A stretch of 58,804 bases of DNA from an uncultured Prevotellaceae bacterium (GCA_902775475.1 CACYME010000024.1:1-58804), one strand, 5' to 3'. Shown: positions 18,150 to 27,409, numbered from the stretch's first letter. Program-made: numbers and translations. The notes: a model not told the origin generated them from the sequence alone.

Positions 18150-21100
18150 ATGTTGCAGATGACTATGCGCCGCTTTCTGTTCCTGTTGCAAATGTTGTTG
18201 CTGATGGTGTCCGCCACCGTGGCACAAACCATTGTCAGTTCCCGGCAAATTGATACTGCTTCGGGGCTGTCGAACAATTTCGTCTTGTCGATGGCATTCG
18301 ACGGCGAGGGAAACTTGTGGGTGGGTACCGAGGCGGGCTTGAACAGGATAGCAGGGCAGACGGTCAGCGTCTACAGGCGCGAGCAGATGGGATGCAACAA
18401 CGACAAGATTCTATCCCTCTTCTACGATGCTCAGCAGAACCGCATGCTCATTGGTACGGAGTTGGGACTTGTGGTCTATGACCACCAGACGAGTTCATTT
18501 GGTATCAGGCTCCACGGTGACAGCTTGGTGGTGTATGGTCTCATAGACATGGCCGATGACCACCAACAGGGCGTGTGGCTCTTCTATGGCAACGGGAAGG
18601 TGCAGCACCTGGACTGCAAGACCTATGAGGTGAGCACGCTACCGCTGAAGTTGCCTGGCATTCGCTGTGGCATGGACGATGGACGTGGCCACCTCTATAT
18701 CGGCCACAGCAAGGAGGGGATGAGCATCGTCAACCTGAATGCACCGACGGAAGTGCGACGGTTCACCCATAGTGAGGAGACGGTGCAGGGTGGACTGCCG
18801 GGTAACAACGTTCGCCGTATCATGGCCGACCGCCAGGGGCGCATCTGGGTGGGTACTGACTGCGGACTGGCCTGCTTCAATCCCTCCACGGAGTCGTTCT
18901 CCACGATACGCCGTCAGACATTCCTTGACAATGTCTTCGACATCCGGCAACTTACCGACGGTCGGCTATGGGTGGCTACCGACGTGGGAGGTATCATCAC
19001 CGACGATGGTAGCCTGGTGGAGGTTTCGTCGATGAACACTCGCTGCCTCTTGGAGGACAGCTACCAGAATGTCTGGGTGGGCAATCATAGCACTGGCGTC
19101 AGCTTTATCCCGCACAGGAAACCCTTCCTGAGCATGCTGGACTATCTGGACGAGCGCCGTAGGCCCATGCGGGTGTACGGTGTGGCAGCCGACCGTCAGG
19201 GGCGCATCTGGATGAGCAGCGAGAATGAGCTGAGCCTGTGGACGAGTACAGACGGCTTGCTCCACCAGGAGGGACACTGGCCCGTGACGGGTATGAAGCA
19301 CCGCGAGCACAGCTTTGCCCGTTGCCTCATGGCTGACAGCCAGGGGCGCGTATGGATGGGCATGGAGGACGAGGGCGTCATCTGCTTCGACTCGCGCACC
19401 CAGCGCTTCAGCTCCATAGACATCGGTTACGACGTTTGCGACATCCATTCTTTCTTTGAGGATACCGACGGGCGCATCTGGATTGGTGCCGAATATGGCA
19501 TTTGCGTTTACGACCAGGGGCACGTCAGCCATGCCGAGGAACTCGACCTGCTGACGAAGCGGGCCCCCGTCACCAGCTTTATCCGAACGGAACCGGACCA
19601 TTTGCTGCTGACCACGCAGGGCAATGGACTCGTGGTAGTGAACACAAGGACGGGCGCTGCCAAGACCTTGATGATGTCCGACGGCCTGCCTACGAACAAC
19701 ATCAGCCAGGCCATTGCCGACAGAGATGGCAGCGTGTGGCTGGCCACCAACGAGGGGCTGGTGCATCTGCCGGACCTGTCAGACCTGACGCAGTTTGAGG
19801 TCTTTGGAGCGAAGGAAGGACTGTCCGACCCACAGGTGCGCGCCATACGGCAAGACCGTCAAGGGCGCATCTGGGCCGGTACTTACACCACCATAGCCCA
19901 GTTTGATACCTCCGACAAACGCTTCCGCAACTACAGTCAGCAGGACAACATCAATGTCGGAAGCTTCATGGAGGGCACCTGTGCCGTTGCTGCCGACGGC
20001 ACCATCGTCTTTGGCTCGCCCAGTGGAGCCTATTTCTTCCATCCGGCAGAGGCAGAGGCCAGTCAGCAGGTGTCGCAAGTGCGCATCGCTATGTGTGAGG
20101 TACTGGGGGCTACCGAAGACGGAAACACCACGCGGCTGACGGCTCCCAACGCCGCCGACGTCATCACTACCAGCTACCAGAAGAACACGTTGCGCATAGC
20201 CTACACCGTGGACGACTTCGCCCAGATAGGTGATGTGGAGTACTCCTACAAGATGAGTGGGCTGAACGATAAGTGGTACTTCAACGGCAACGACCACGAC
20301 ATCATGTTCCGCAGCCTGCGACCTGGTCGTTACACCTTCGTGCTGCGTGCCAAGCTGAGGAGCCAGGACTGGAACGAGGCTACCTCCCGACAGCTCTTCA
20401 TCGTCGTCACCCCGCCCTTCTGGCGCACGTGGTGGGCCTATGCCTTCTATCTCTTGCTTGCCGTGGCCGTGGCTGTCTGGCTCCTCCAGCAGTACAAGCG
20501 GCGTATTGCCCTGCGCAACTCGTTGGAGATGACCCGTCGTGAGAGCCTGCAGAAACAGGAGCTGAACGAGGAACGTCTTCGTTTCTTCACCAATATCACC
20601 CACGAGCTGCGCACGCCGCTCACGCTCATCCTCGGTCCCCTCGAGGACCTCACCCTCGACAAACAACTCAGCGCCCACAGTCGAAAGAAGGTGGAACTCA
20701 TCAATAAGAGTGCCTTTCGCCTGCGCGACCTCATCAATGAGATTCTGGAGTTCCGCAAGACGCAGACGCAGAATCGCCGCCTGACCGTGGCTCGTGGCGA
20801 CTTGGGGATGTTCGTCAAGGAGATAGTGCTGAACTATAAGGAACTGAACCCCAATCCGAAGGTGACCATCAGTGAGGACATCGCCAACGGACTGCCTCCT
20901 GTCTACTTCGACTCTGAGATTATCACTACCGTGCTGAGCAATTTACTATCCAACGCCAGCAAGTACACCCCGCAGGGCAGCATCACCGTCAGCGTGAAGG
21001 CCGACGACAGCGGTGCGATGCTCATCAGCGTGGCCGACACGGGTTATGGCATTGCCGCCGACGCACTGCCCCACATCTTCGACCGCTATTATCAGGCGAA

Positions 21101-22163
21101 AGGCAGCCACCAAGCCTCGGGTACGGGCATCGGTTTGGCACTGGTGAAAGCCTTGGCCGACCTGCACGAGGCGCAGCTCTTCGTGGAGAGCGAGGAGGGC
21201 AAGGGTAGCCGCTTCACGTTGAGCCTCGCCACGGACAACACCTATCCCAACGCTTTGCACAAGGAGGATGTGGAAGAAAACGCCACTCCTCTCCCGTCGG
21301 TGACTGCCGACGGCGAGCAGGAGGGAACGGAAGACCTGCTGGAAGACGTGGAGGAAACGTCGCCGCTGTTGCTCATCGTGGAAGACAACGACGACATCCG
21401 CCAGTATATCGCCGACTCGTTGGGCGAAGACTACCGCATCCTACAGGCTGCTGATGGTGCCGAGGGCGTCAGAATGGCGAAGGAGCACATGCCCGACATC
21501 ATCGTCAGCGACATCATGATGCCCGTGATGAACGGCATTGAGCTGACGCGCCAGCTCAAGGGCGACATCTGCACCAGCCACATACCTATCATCCTGCTCA
21601 CTGCCAAGGATGCCGAGGAAGACAAGCTGGAGGGTTACGACAGCGGTGCTGACTCCTACCTGACGAAACCCTTCACTGCCAAACTGCTGGAGAGCCGCAT
21701 CAAGAACCTGCTGACCAGCCGACGCCGACTGGCCGAGAGGATTGCGGCGGCACCCCCAGCCGCTACCGACCTGTTGACTCCTTCCCGCACGGCCCTGCCA
21801 AGCGTCAGCACCGGGCGGGAGGACGCTGCCCTCAGCCCCCTGGACCGCCAGTTCCTGGAGCGCCTGAACGCCGTCGTCGAGGAGAACATCATGCAGACCG
21901 ATATCGACATGGCATTCCTCACCGACAAGATGGCTATGAGTCACAGCACCTTCTACCGCAAGGTGAAGGCCCTCACCGGGCTTACCGCCAAGGAGTATGT
22001 GCGCAAGCGGAAACTGCGCCACAGCTACCAGCTGTTGCAGACCGGCGATTACAACGTCACCCAGGCTGCCATGATGACGGGCTTCAACCAGATGACCCAT
22101 TTCCGCGAGGTGTTCAAGAAAGAATTTGGAATCCTCCCCTCAGAGGTTAAAAAGAATAGTTAG
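18150..22163 (+). CDS. Hybrid two-component system sensor/regulator (HTCS)
   Basis: 1337 residues. Signal sequence (~1-25), then two-component propeller repeats of the form GRIWVGTDCGLACF to ~680, a Y_Y_Y domain (~690-755, DVEYSYKMSGLNDKWY), one membrane segment (~760-782), HisKA with phospho-accepting H818 in FFTNITHELRTPLT, HATPase (ADTGYGIAADALPHIFDRYY; GTGIGLALVKAL), a REC domain with D1121 in IIVSDIMMPVMNG, and a C-terminal AraC HTH (~1240-1335). HTCS proteins bind a glycan fragment in the periplasm and turn on the matching utilisation locus. Placed inside this operon, it most likely senses an RG-I or galacturonan oligosaccharide. The GH28 gene begins 1 bp after its stop. Confidence 0.95.
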   Translation: MLQMTMRRFLFLLQMLLLMVSATVAQTIVSSRQIDTASGLSNNFVLSMAFDGEGNLWVGTEAGLNRIAGQTVSVYRREQMGCNNDKILSLFYDAQQNRMLIGTELGLVVYDHQTSSFGIRLHGDSLVVYGLIDMADDHQQGVWLFYGNGKVQHLDCKTYEVSTLPLKLPGIRCGMDDGRGHLYIGHSKEGMSIVNLNAPTEVRRFTHSEETVQGGLPGNNVRRIMADRQGRIWVGTDCGLACFNPSTESFSTIRRQTFLDNVFDIRQLTDGRLWVATDVGGIITDDGSLVEVSSMNTRCLLEDSYQNVWVGNHSTGVSFIPHRKPFLSMLDYLDERRRPMRVYGVAADRQGRIWMSSENELSLWTSTDGLLHQEGHWPVTGMKHREHSFARCLMADSQGRVWMGMEDEGVICFDSRTQRFSSIDIGYDVCDIHSFFEDTDGRIWIGAEYGICVYDQGHVSHAEELDLLTKRAPVTSFIRTEPDHLLLTTQGNGLVVVNTRTGAAKTLMMSDGLPTNNISQAIADRDGSVWLATNEGLVHLPDLSDLTQFEVFGAKEGLSDPQVRAIRQDRQGRIWAGTYTTIAQFDTSDKRFRNYSQQDNINVGSFMEGTCAVAADGTIVFGSPSGAYFFHPAEAEASQQVSQVRIAMCEVLGATEDGNTTRLTAPNAADVITTSYQKNTLRIAYTVDDFAQIGDVEYSYKMSGLNDKWYFNGNDHDIMFRSLRPGRYTFVLRAKLRSQDWNEATSRQLFIVVTPPFWRTWWAYAFYLLLAVAVAVWLLQQYKRRIALRNSLEMTRRESLQKQELNEERLRFFTNITHELRTPLTLILGPLEDLTLDKQLSAHSRKKVELINKSAFRLRDLINEILEFRKTQTQNRRLTVARGDLGMFVKEIVLNYKELNPNPKVTISEDIANGLPPVYFDSEIITTVLSNLLSNASKYTPQGSITVSVKADDSGAMLISVADTGYGIAADALPHIFDRYYQAKGSHQASGTGIGLALVKALADLHEAQLFVESEEGKGSRFTLSLATDNTYPNALHKEDVEENATPLPSVTADGEQEGTEDLLEDVEETSPLLLIVEDNDDIRQYIADSLGEDYRILQAADGAEGVRMAKEHMPDIIVSDIMMPVMNGIELTRQLKGDICTSHIPIILLTAKDAEEDKLEGYDSGADSYLTKPFTAKLLESRIKNLLTSRRRLAERIAAAPPAATDLLTPSRTALPSVSTGREDAALSPLDRQFLERLNAVVEENIMQTDIDMAFLTDKMAMSHSTFYRKVKALTGLTAKEYVRKRKLRHSYQLLQTGDYNVTQAAMMTGFNQMTHFREVFKKEFGILPSEVKKNS

Positions 22164-22164
22164 C

Positions 22165-23655
22165 ATGAAGAAATCAATGATAATCTCTGCGCTCCTCACC
22201 GTCTGTCTCTTCGCGCAGGCCATCAATGTGAAAGACTTCGGAGCCGTGGGCGACGGACGCCACATCGACTCACCGGCCATCAATGCCGCCCTGCTGCAAG
22301 CTGCCAGCCAAGGGGGCGGCACGGTGGTGCTCACGCCAGGCACCTATCTCTGCTACTCTGTGCATCTGCAGAGCGGCGTGACGCTGCGCCTTGAGCGTGG
22401 TGCCATACTGAAGGCAGCCGCGCCCACCGACAGCACGGGCTACGACGAGGCCGAGCCCAACGCCTCGCGCTATCAGGACTTCGGCCACAGCCACTGGCAC
22501 AACTCGCTGCTATGGGGTGAAAACCTGCACGACGTGGTGCTGGAGGGCGAGGGACTTATCGATGGCAGCGACGTGCTCACCCGTGGTGGGCAGCGCAAGA
22601 GCGCCACAGGGCAGACCACGGCCAACAAGGCACTGGCCATGCGCGACTGCCGTGGCGTCGTCATTCGCGACCTCAGCTTCCTCAACTGCGGGCACTTCGC
22701 CCTGCTGCTCACTGGCGTCGACGACCTGCTCATCGAGAACGTCAATGCCGACACCAACCGCGACGGCTTCGACATTGACTGTTGCGAGCGTGTGGTAGTG
22801 AGGGGATGCCGAGTGAACACCGTCAACGACGATGCCATCGTGCTGAAGTGCTCTTATGCCCTGGGACGCATGAAACCTACGGCTAACGTGCTGATTGAGG
22901 ATTGCCAAGTGAGCGGCTTCGACGTGGGGACGATGCTCAGCGGGCAGCGTACCACGAAGACCGAGAAAGCCCCTGACGGCGATGGCCCCACTGGCCGCAT
23001 CAAGCTGGGCACGGAGAGCAACGGTGGATTTACCGACATCACCATCCGCCGCTGTACGTTCACCCATTGTCGCGGGCTGGCGCTGGAGACCGTGGATGGA
23101 GCACCGATGGAGCGCATTGAGGTAAGCGACCTGACGATGACCGACATCTGCAATTCGCCTATCTACATCCGCCTGGGCGACCGCATGCGGGCACCTGAGG
23201 GTACGCCCTTCTCCACGGTGAGCGACATCAGCATCAGCCGTGTCAGCGTCGATGATGCCGACAGCCGCTACGCCTGCCTCATTGCTGGCATTGAGGGCCA
23301 TCCCGTGACGAACGTCACAATACGTGACCTCAGCGTGCGCTTCCGAGGCGGCATCTCCCTCGATGATGTTGCGCAGCAGCGGGGCAGCAACCCCTTCTTC
23401 TTCGCGGGGAACGGCACGGCTGCGATTAACCGCGGTGGTGAGCGCAACGGCTATCCCGAACCCTCGGCACATGGCATACAGCCGGCCTGGGGATTCAGCA
23501 TCAGCCATGCCGAGAATATCCTCTTGAAAAATGTGAAGTTGTCACTCCTTCACCCCGACGAGCGTCCCGTCTTCTACGAGCATGCCACGCAGAAGGTGAA
23601 GAAGCGCAAGGTGAAGGTCATTCGTTCTTCTTTGCTATCTTCCGCCGAACCTTGA
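22165..23655 (+). CDS. GH28 polygalacturonase-like glycosidase
   Basis: Start placed at 22165, which gives the signal peptide MKKSMIISALLTVCLFAQA and lies just after the HTCS stop. 496 residues with the right-handed beta-helix pattern of GH28: INVKDFGAVGDGRHIDSPAIN at the N-terminus, NRDGFDIDCCERVVVRGC, then the Asp pair D222/D223 in NTVNDDAIVLKC, and GRIKLGTESNGGF near the RIK substrate-binding motif. The GHG histidine of classical endopolygalacturonases is not evident, as in many Bacteroidetes paralogues, so an exo-type or rhamnogalacturonan activity is possible. Last gene of the operon in this orientation; its 3' end overlaps the convergent YitT-family gene by 38 bp. Confidence 0.88.
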   Translation: MKKSMIISALLTVCLFAQAINVKDFGAVGDGRHIDSPAINAALLQAASQGGGTVVLTPGTYLCYSVHLQSGVTLRLERGAILKAAAPTDSTGYDEAEPNASRYQDFGHSHWHNSLLWGENLHDVVLEGEGLIDGSDVLTRGGQRKSATGQTTANKALAMRDCRGVVIRDLSFLNCGHFALLLTGVDDLLIENVNADTNRDGFDIDCCERVVVRGCRVNTVNDDAIVLKCSYALGRMKPTANVLIEDCQVSGFDVGTMLSGQRTTKTEKAPDGDGPTGRIKLGTESNGGFTDITIRRCTFTHCRGLALETVDGAPMERIEVSDLTMTDICNSPIYIRLGDRMRAPEGTPFSTVSDISISRVSVDDADSRYACLIAGIEGHPVTNVTIRDLSVRFRGGISLDDVAQQRGSNPFFFAGNGTAAINRGGERNGYPEPSAHGIQPAWGFSISHAENILLKNVKLSLLHPDERPVFYEHATQKVKKRKVKVIRSSLLSSAEP

Positions 23656-24517
23656 AGCGGTCGAAGCCCTCGCCATAGACACCGATGACGGCACTCTGCG
23701 AGACGAAGGCCGTGGGGTCTATCTCGTTGATAATGCGGAAGATAACGTCGCTCTGCCGCCGCTTTGCCAGCACGAACAGCATCTTCACTTCCTTTCCGCT
23801 GTAGAAGCCGTGGGCGTCGATGGTGGTGCAACCGCGATGGGGCTCGCGGTTGATGCGCTCGCCTATTTCACGATACTTGTCGCTAATGATGAAGAACTGC
23901 ACGGACCGGCGCATCGAGTTCACCACCTGGTCAATGCAGAAGGCTGTGACGTAGAGCACCACGTAGCCATAGATGACCTTCTCCCAGTCTTTCAGCACGA
24001 AGTAGGAACTGGAGATGATGATGACGTCGCAGATGAGGATGACGCGGCCGAGCGAGACGTCGCGGTATTTGTTCACAATGGCTGCAATGATGTCGGTGCC
24101 GCCCGTGGAGCCGTTGTTGGCAAGCCCCAGGCCGACGCCGCAGCCGCAGAACACCGAGCCGATGATGGCGGCCATGAAGGGCTGGTCGCTGAGCAGATGG
24201 CCATGATAGTGCGACGTGACGATGCCCACGGCGACGGTGAGCACGGTGACGGCGTAGATGGTCTTCACGCAGAACCGCCAGCCCAGGATCCTGAGGGCGA
24301 AGAGCAGCAGGATGGCGTTGATGACGAAATAGGAGAACTGCACGGGGATGCCCGTCGCCCAGTAGAGGATGCTGGTCACACCGGCCACGCCGCCCGTGGT
24401 GATGTTGTTGGGCAGCAGGAACACCGCCCAGCCTATGCAGTAGGAGAGCATGGCGATGGTAATCATCACGTAGTCGCGGAATTCTCGCCCGATGGATGCT
24501 TTTGTTGGTCTTTCCAT
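23618..24517 (-). CDS. YitT family membrane protein (DUF161/DUF2179)
   Basis: Start placed at 24517 (MERPTKASIGREFRDYVMIT); the longer frame upstream runs through the promoter and a repeat. 299 residues with five to six membrane segments (IGWAVFLLPNNITTGGVAGV; IGSVFCGCGVGLGLANNGST then GGTDIIAAI), followed by a C-terminal cytoplasmic DUF2179 domain (RGCTTIDAHGFYSGKEVKML). These are the marks of YitT/YpjP-type proteins, of unknown function. It is convergent with GH28 and not evidently part of the pectin locus. Confidence 0.9.
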   Translation of the reverse strand: MERPTKASIGREFRDYVMITIAMLSYCIGWAVFLLPNNITTGGVAGVTSILYWATGIPVQFSYFVINAILLLFALRILGWRFCVKTIYAVTVLTVAVGIVTSHYHGHLLSDQPFMAAIIGSVFCGCGVGLGLANNGSTGGTDIIAAIVNKYRDVSLGRVILICDVIIISSSYFVLKDWEKVIYGYVVLYVTAFCIDQVVNSMRRSVQFFIISDKYREIGERINREPHRGCTTIDAHGFYSGKEVKMLFVLAKRRQSDVIFRIINEIDPTAFVSQSAVIGVYGEGFDRFKVRRKIAKKNE

Positions 24518-24565
24518 AATAGCTACATAACAAGGTGGATTCCCTCCATGTCTGGAAGTTGGCTG

Positions 24566-24573
24566 CAAAGGTA
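24566..24573 (-). promoter_or_regulatory. -7 box for the YitT-family gene
   Basis: CAAAGGTA reads TACCTTTG on the reverse strand, 49 bp before the ATG at 24517. A heptamer inverted repeat begins directly upstream. Confidence 0.55.
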
Positions 24574-24583
24574 CTACATAAAT

Positions 24584-24684
24584 TTGAGATTTAGGGTTCG
24601 AGGTTTGAGGTTTTTTCGCCAGAATGTTAAATAAGCCTAACTGCCCGTCGCAAATCTCAGGCTTCAAACCTCAAACCTCAGATG
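24584..24684. repeat. Heptamer tandem repeats in inverted arrangement
   Basis: Left arm 24584-24613: 7-base units TTTGAGA, TTTAGGG, TTCGAGG, TTTGAGG. Right arm 24651-24684: CAAATCT, CAGGCTT, CAAACCT, CAAACCT, CAGATG, the reverse-complement theme. It fills the space between two divergent -7 boxes (24566-24573 on -, 24692-24699 on +). Confidence 0.8.
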
Positions 24685-24691
24685 TATTTTG

Positions 24692-24699
24692 TACCTTTG
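24692..24699 (+). promoter_or_regulatory. Rightward -7 box upstream of the CE7 gene
   Basis: TACCTTTG fits TAnnTTTG. It is 178 bp from the CE7 start, with an octamer inverted repeat in the transcribed leader. Confidence 0.4.
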
Positions 24700-24737
24700 C
24701 AGCTATAAATAACCGTAAAAATTGGTATGGTTTTAAT

Positions 24738-24824
24738 AAACACAGAGACACAGAGATACAGAGTTTTACTGACTGAGCAGAGAGTGAAGAATGATTATCT
24801 CTGTGTCTCTGTACCTCTGTGTTT
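24738..24824. repeat. Octamer tandem repeats in inverted arrangement
   Basis: Left arm 24740-24763: ACACAGAG, ACACAGAG, ATACAGAG. Right arm 24798-24824: CTCTGTGT, CTCTGTAC, CTCTGTGT. The arms are reverse complements with ~35 bases between, so a long imperfect hairpin could form in the leader of the CE7 mRNA. Confidence 0.85.
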
Positions 24825-24877
24825 AATTTTTTTTTGTACCAAGTTATTATTAAATGATCACTTAAAGCTTTTCCCGT

Positions 24878-26215
24878 ATGCGAAAACTCGTTCTAACGCT
24901 CTGTCTGCTGGCTGCCGCAACCTCTTCGTTGCGTGCCCAGAAGTTCCAGCAGGAGTTTGGCAATCCTCGCAAGGACTTCGTTGAGGCCATTGCCGTGCCC
25001 GACCATGCCGACAGCCACTATCGCCTGGGCCAGCCGGCCACGCTGCGCCTGCAGGCCCGTCAGGGCGGCGTACCTCTTGATGGCGTCACGCTGCGCTACC
25101 GTGTGGGACCAGAGATGCTGCTGCCTGCACGGTGGGACAGCACCACGTTCGTGGGTGGCGAGGCCATCGTGCGCATGGGCACGCTCCGTGAGCCGGGCTT
25201 CCTGGCCTGTCAGTATGAGTATGTGGCCGATGGGAAGAAGCATGCCGACCTGGTGAAGGTGGCCTTCGACCCCGAGCAGATTGCGTCGTTCACGCCGATG
25301 CCCGATGACTTCGACCGCTTCTGGCAGCAGGCGCTGAAGGAGGCTCGCCGCGTGCCGCTGGAACCGCAGTACACCCCCATTCCCGATGCTACCACCGAGC
25401 AGTTCGTCACCCGCCTTGTCCGCCTGCACGTAGGGAAGAACAAGTGGATGCAGGGATATCTGACCATGCCCGTTTCCAAGGACTCATCACTCAACACTAA
25501 ACGCTATCCCGTTGTCCTCGTTCCCCCCGGTGCCGGAAGCCAGAAGATTTCTCCCAGCGACTACTTCCCCCGCGAGGGCTGCATCTACTTGAAGATAGAG
25601 ATTCACGACAACGACCAGCTGTTGCCCGACGACGAATACAACCGCCTGCGCCAGCAGAAGTGCGACGGCTATCCGACACGCGGTATCAGTTCGCCCGACT
25701 CGTTCTATTATAAGGATGTCTACGTGGGATGTGCCCGTGCCGTCGATTTCCTCTGCTCGCTGCCCGAATGGGATGGGCGCAATGTCATCGTCACTGGTGG
25801 CTCGCAGGGTGGGGCACTGACCATCGTCACTGCTGCGCTGAGCGACAAGGTGACCCTGTGTGCACCCTTCTATCCTGCCCTCTGCGACCTCATGGGCTTC
25901 CTCCATCAGCGGGCAGGCGGATGGCCGAAGTATTTCACTGACTACAGCCGCGACAGTCGCGTGAACATTCCCCAGGAGCAGGCCGTCGAGACGCTGAAGT
26001 ATTTCGATGTGGTGAACTTCGCCCGTAGGCTGCGCGTGCCCACCTTCATGAGCTGGGGCTACAGCGACGACACCTGTTCGCCCACCAGCGTGTGGGCGGC
26101 ATGGAACGCCATCATGGCTCCGAAAGAGAAGGACGTGACGCCCACGAGCGGCCACTGGCGCTTCTCCAGCAGTCAGGCGAAATGCCTCAGTTGGATGAAG
26201 GCACGGCTAAAATAG
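24878..26215 (+). CDS. Acetyl esterase, CE7 (AXE1) family
   Basis: 445 residues with a signal peptide (~1-20). The N-terminal ~140 residues form a beta-rich extension; the alpha/beta-hydrolase of the CE7/AXE1 family follows (PMPDDFDRFWQQAL; VVLVPPGAGSQ). Catalytic triad candidates are S309 in TGGSQGGALT, D397 or D398 in GYSDDTCSP and H426 in SGHWR. CE7 enzymes remove O-acetyl groups from sugars; in this locus acetylated galacturonate or xylo-oligomers are likely. A short run of 7-base units at 25482-25502 is translated as DSSLNTK. It ends ~63 bp before dispersed element copy B. Confidence 0.88.
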   Translation: MRKLVLTLCLLAAATSSLRAQKFQQEFGNPRKDFVEAIAVPDHADSHYRLGQPATLRLQARQGGVPLDGVTLRYRVGPEMLLPARWDSTTFVGGEAIVRMGTLREPGFLACQYEYVADGKKHADLVKVAFDPEQIASFTPMPDDFDRFWQQALKEARRVPLEPQYTPIPDATTEQFVTRLVRLHVGKNKWMQGYLTMPVSKDSSLNTKRYPVVLVPPGAGSQKISPSDYFPREGCIYLKIEIHDNDQLLPDDEYNRLRQQKCDGYPTRGISSPDSFYYKDVYVGCARAVDFLCSLPEWDGRNVIVTGGSQGGALTIVTAALSDKVTLCAPFYPALCDLMGFLHQRAGGWPKYFTDYSRDSRVNIPQEQAVETLKYFDVVNFARRLRVPTFMSWGYSDDTCSPTSVWAAWNAIMAPKEKDVTPTSGHWRFSSSQAKCLSWMKARLK

Positions 26216-26277
26216 TAAGTAACAAATCAAAATCATCTGAATATATAAGCTAATTATGTTCGTTTACTTGTAAAAAT

Positions 26278-26682
26278 GTCAAAAACTTTCACAAAAAAAT
26301 TGCTTCACGGCGGCGAAGCATTCTGGAGCGAAAAATGGCCGTTTTGGACCCTTCTTTAGCCTTCGCCCGATGAAAAATCAAGGCTCAGAAGGCCAAAATT
26401 TGCACACAGACCCTACTTTTGTGCACGTTTTTCGCTTCTATTTTGCTACTTTTTGCGTTTTTGTAAGCACGCCAAATTTTCAAAAGTCAACGCCAAATTT
26501 TCAAAAGGCGTTGACTTTTTTTTCTCAACGAACCCCCTTTTTTGCTAAAATCAAATCAACCAACTGACAATCAGCTATTTAGCAAATTCTCAAAAAACAC
26601 GCGTTTTTTCGTCCAAAAGTTTTTTCGTGAAGAATTTTCGAAATATAGAGGCCAAAAATGGCCTTTTTGTCAAGATTATTCA
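26278..26682 (-). repeat. Dispersed non-coding element, copy B (reverse orientation)
   Basis: Read on the reverse strand it carries the same ordered modules as copies A, C and D: an AACGCG..TTTGAGAATTTGCTAA box (26582-26604 on +); the core stem AAAAGTCAACGCC (26482-26494) with GGCGTTGACTTTT (26507-26519); a second CGCCAAATTTTCAAAAG at 26470-26486; a 25-base TGCACA...TGTGCA hairpin (26401-26425); and the box AACGGCCATTTTTCGCTC (26328-26345 on +, reversed). Weak direct repeats TGTCAA lie near both ends. A GGCCAAAAATGGCC hairpin with T-run lies at 26650-26668. It sits between the convergent CE7 and purN genes, oriented with purN. Confidence 0.8.
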
Positions 26683-26734
26683 AAAAAAGATGATAAAAAA
26701 CCGTGACAGACCGTGCCCAGATATAAAACCCGTG

Positions 26735-27310
26735 TCAGACCTTGGCAATCAGCTGCTCCACCACCTGTGGGAAGTGCTCCATTTCCAGCACGTGCTCCTT
26801 GGCGGCGATGTCGTCGGCGGTGTCGTCGGGCGAGATTGCCACACGGAACTGCGCGATGATGTCGCCCTCGTCGCACTGAGGTGTCACGTAGTGCACCGTC
26901 ATGCCCGTTTCCCTTTCGCCAGCTGCTTTCACTGCCTCGTGCACGTGGTGGCCCCACATGCCCTTGCCGCCATACTTCGGCAGCAGTGACGGGTGGATGT
27001 TCACTATCCGTTGCGGGAAAGCCTCAATCAGATAGTTGGGCACCAGCGGCAGGAAGCCCGCCAGCACGATGAAGCCAACGTGATGTTTCTCCAGCAGCGG
27101 CATCACCGCCTCGGGGCTTTGCAGCTCGGCCTTCGTCACCACCACGCTGGGCACGCCCAGCCGCGTGGCCCGCTCCAGCACGCGGGCTTCGGCCTTGTTG
27201 CTCACCACCAGTGCCACGCGAGCGGTGTCACGGTGCTCAAAAAACTTGATCAGGTTCTCGCAGTTCGTTCCGCTGCCCGAGGCAAAGACGGCTATATTCA
27301 CACGTTCCAT
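26735..27310 (-). CDS. purN: Phosphoribosylglycinamide formyltransferase
   Basis: 191 residues, the usual length of PurN. It transfers the formyl group of 10-formyl-tetrahydrofolate to GAR in purine synthesis. Visible motifs: the phosphate-binding loop FASGSGTN at 9-16, the catalytic Asn104/His106 in VNIHPSLLPKYGGKGMWG, and Asp147 in TPQCDEGD. It stands alone with its own -7 box, unrelated in function to its neighbours. Confidence 0.95.
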   Translation of the reverse strand: MERVNIAVFASGSGTNCENLIKFFEHRDTARVALVVSNKAEARVLERATRLGVPSVVVTKAELQSPEAVMPLLEKHHVGFIVLAGFLPLVPNYLIEAFPQRIVNIHPSLLPKYGGKGMWGHHVHEAVKAAGERETGMTVHYVTPQCDEGDIIAQFRVAISPDDTADDIAAKEHVLEMEHFPQVVEQLIAKV

Positions 27311-27401
27311 TTCAGCTTCGTTTTTTTGTGATTATGAGGTTTTGTGGTGCTGCAATCTTGTCCTTGTTCCAGACATTTTGCTGCTTTCAGCTTGATGGCT
27401 G

Positions 27402-27409
27402 CAAAGTTA
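27402..27409 (-). promoter_or_regulatory. -7 box for purN
   Basis: CAAAGTTA reads TAACTTTG on the reverse strand, 92 bp before the purN ATG at 27310. Confidence 0.5.
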
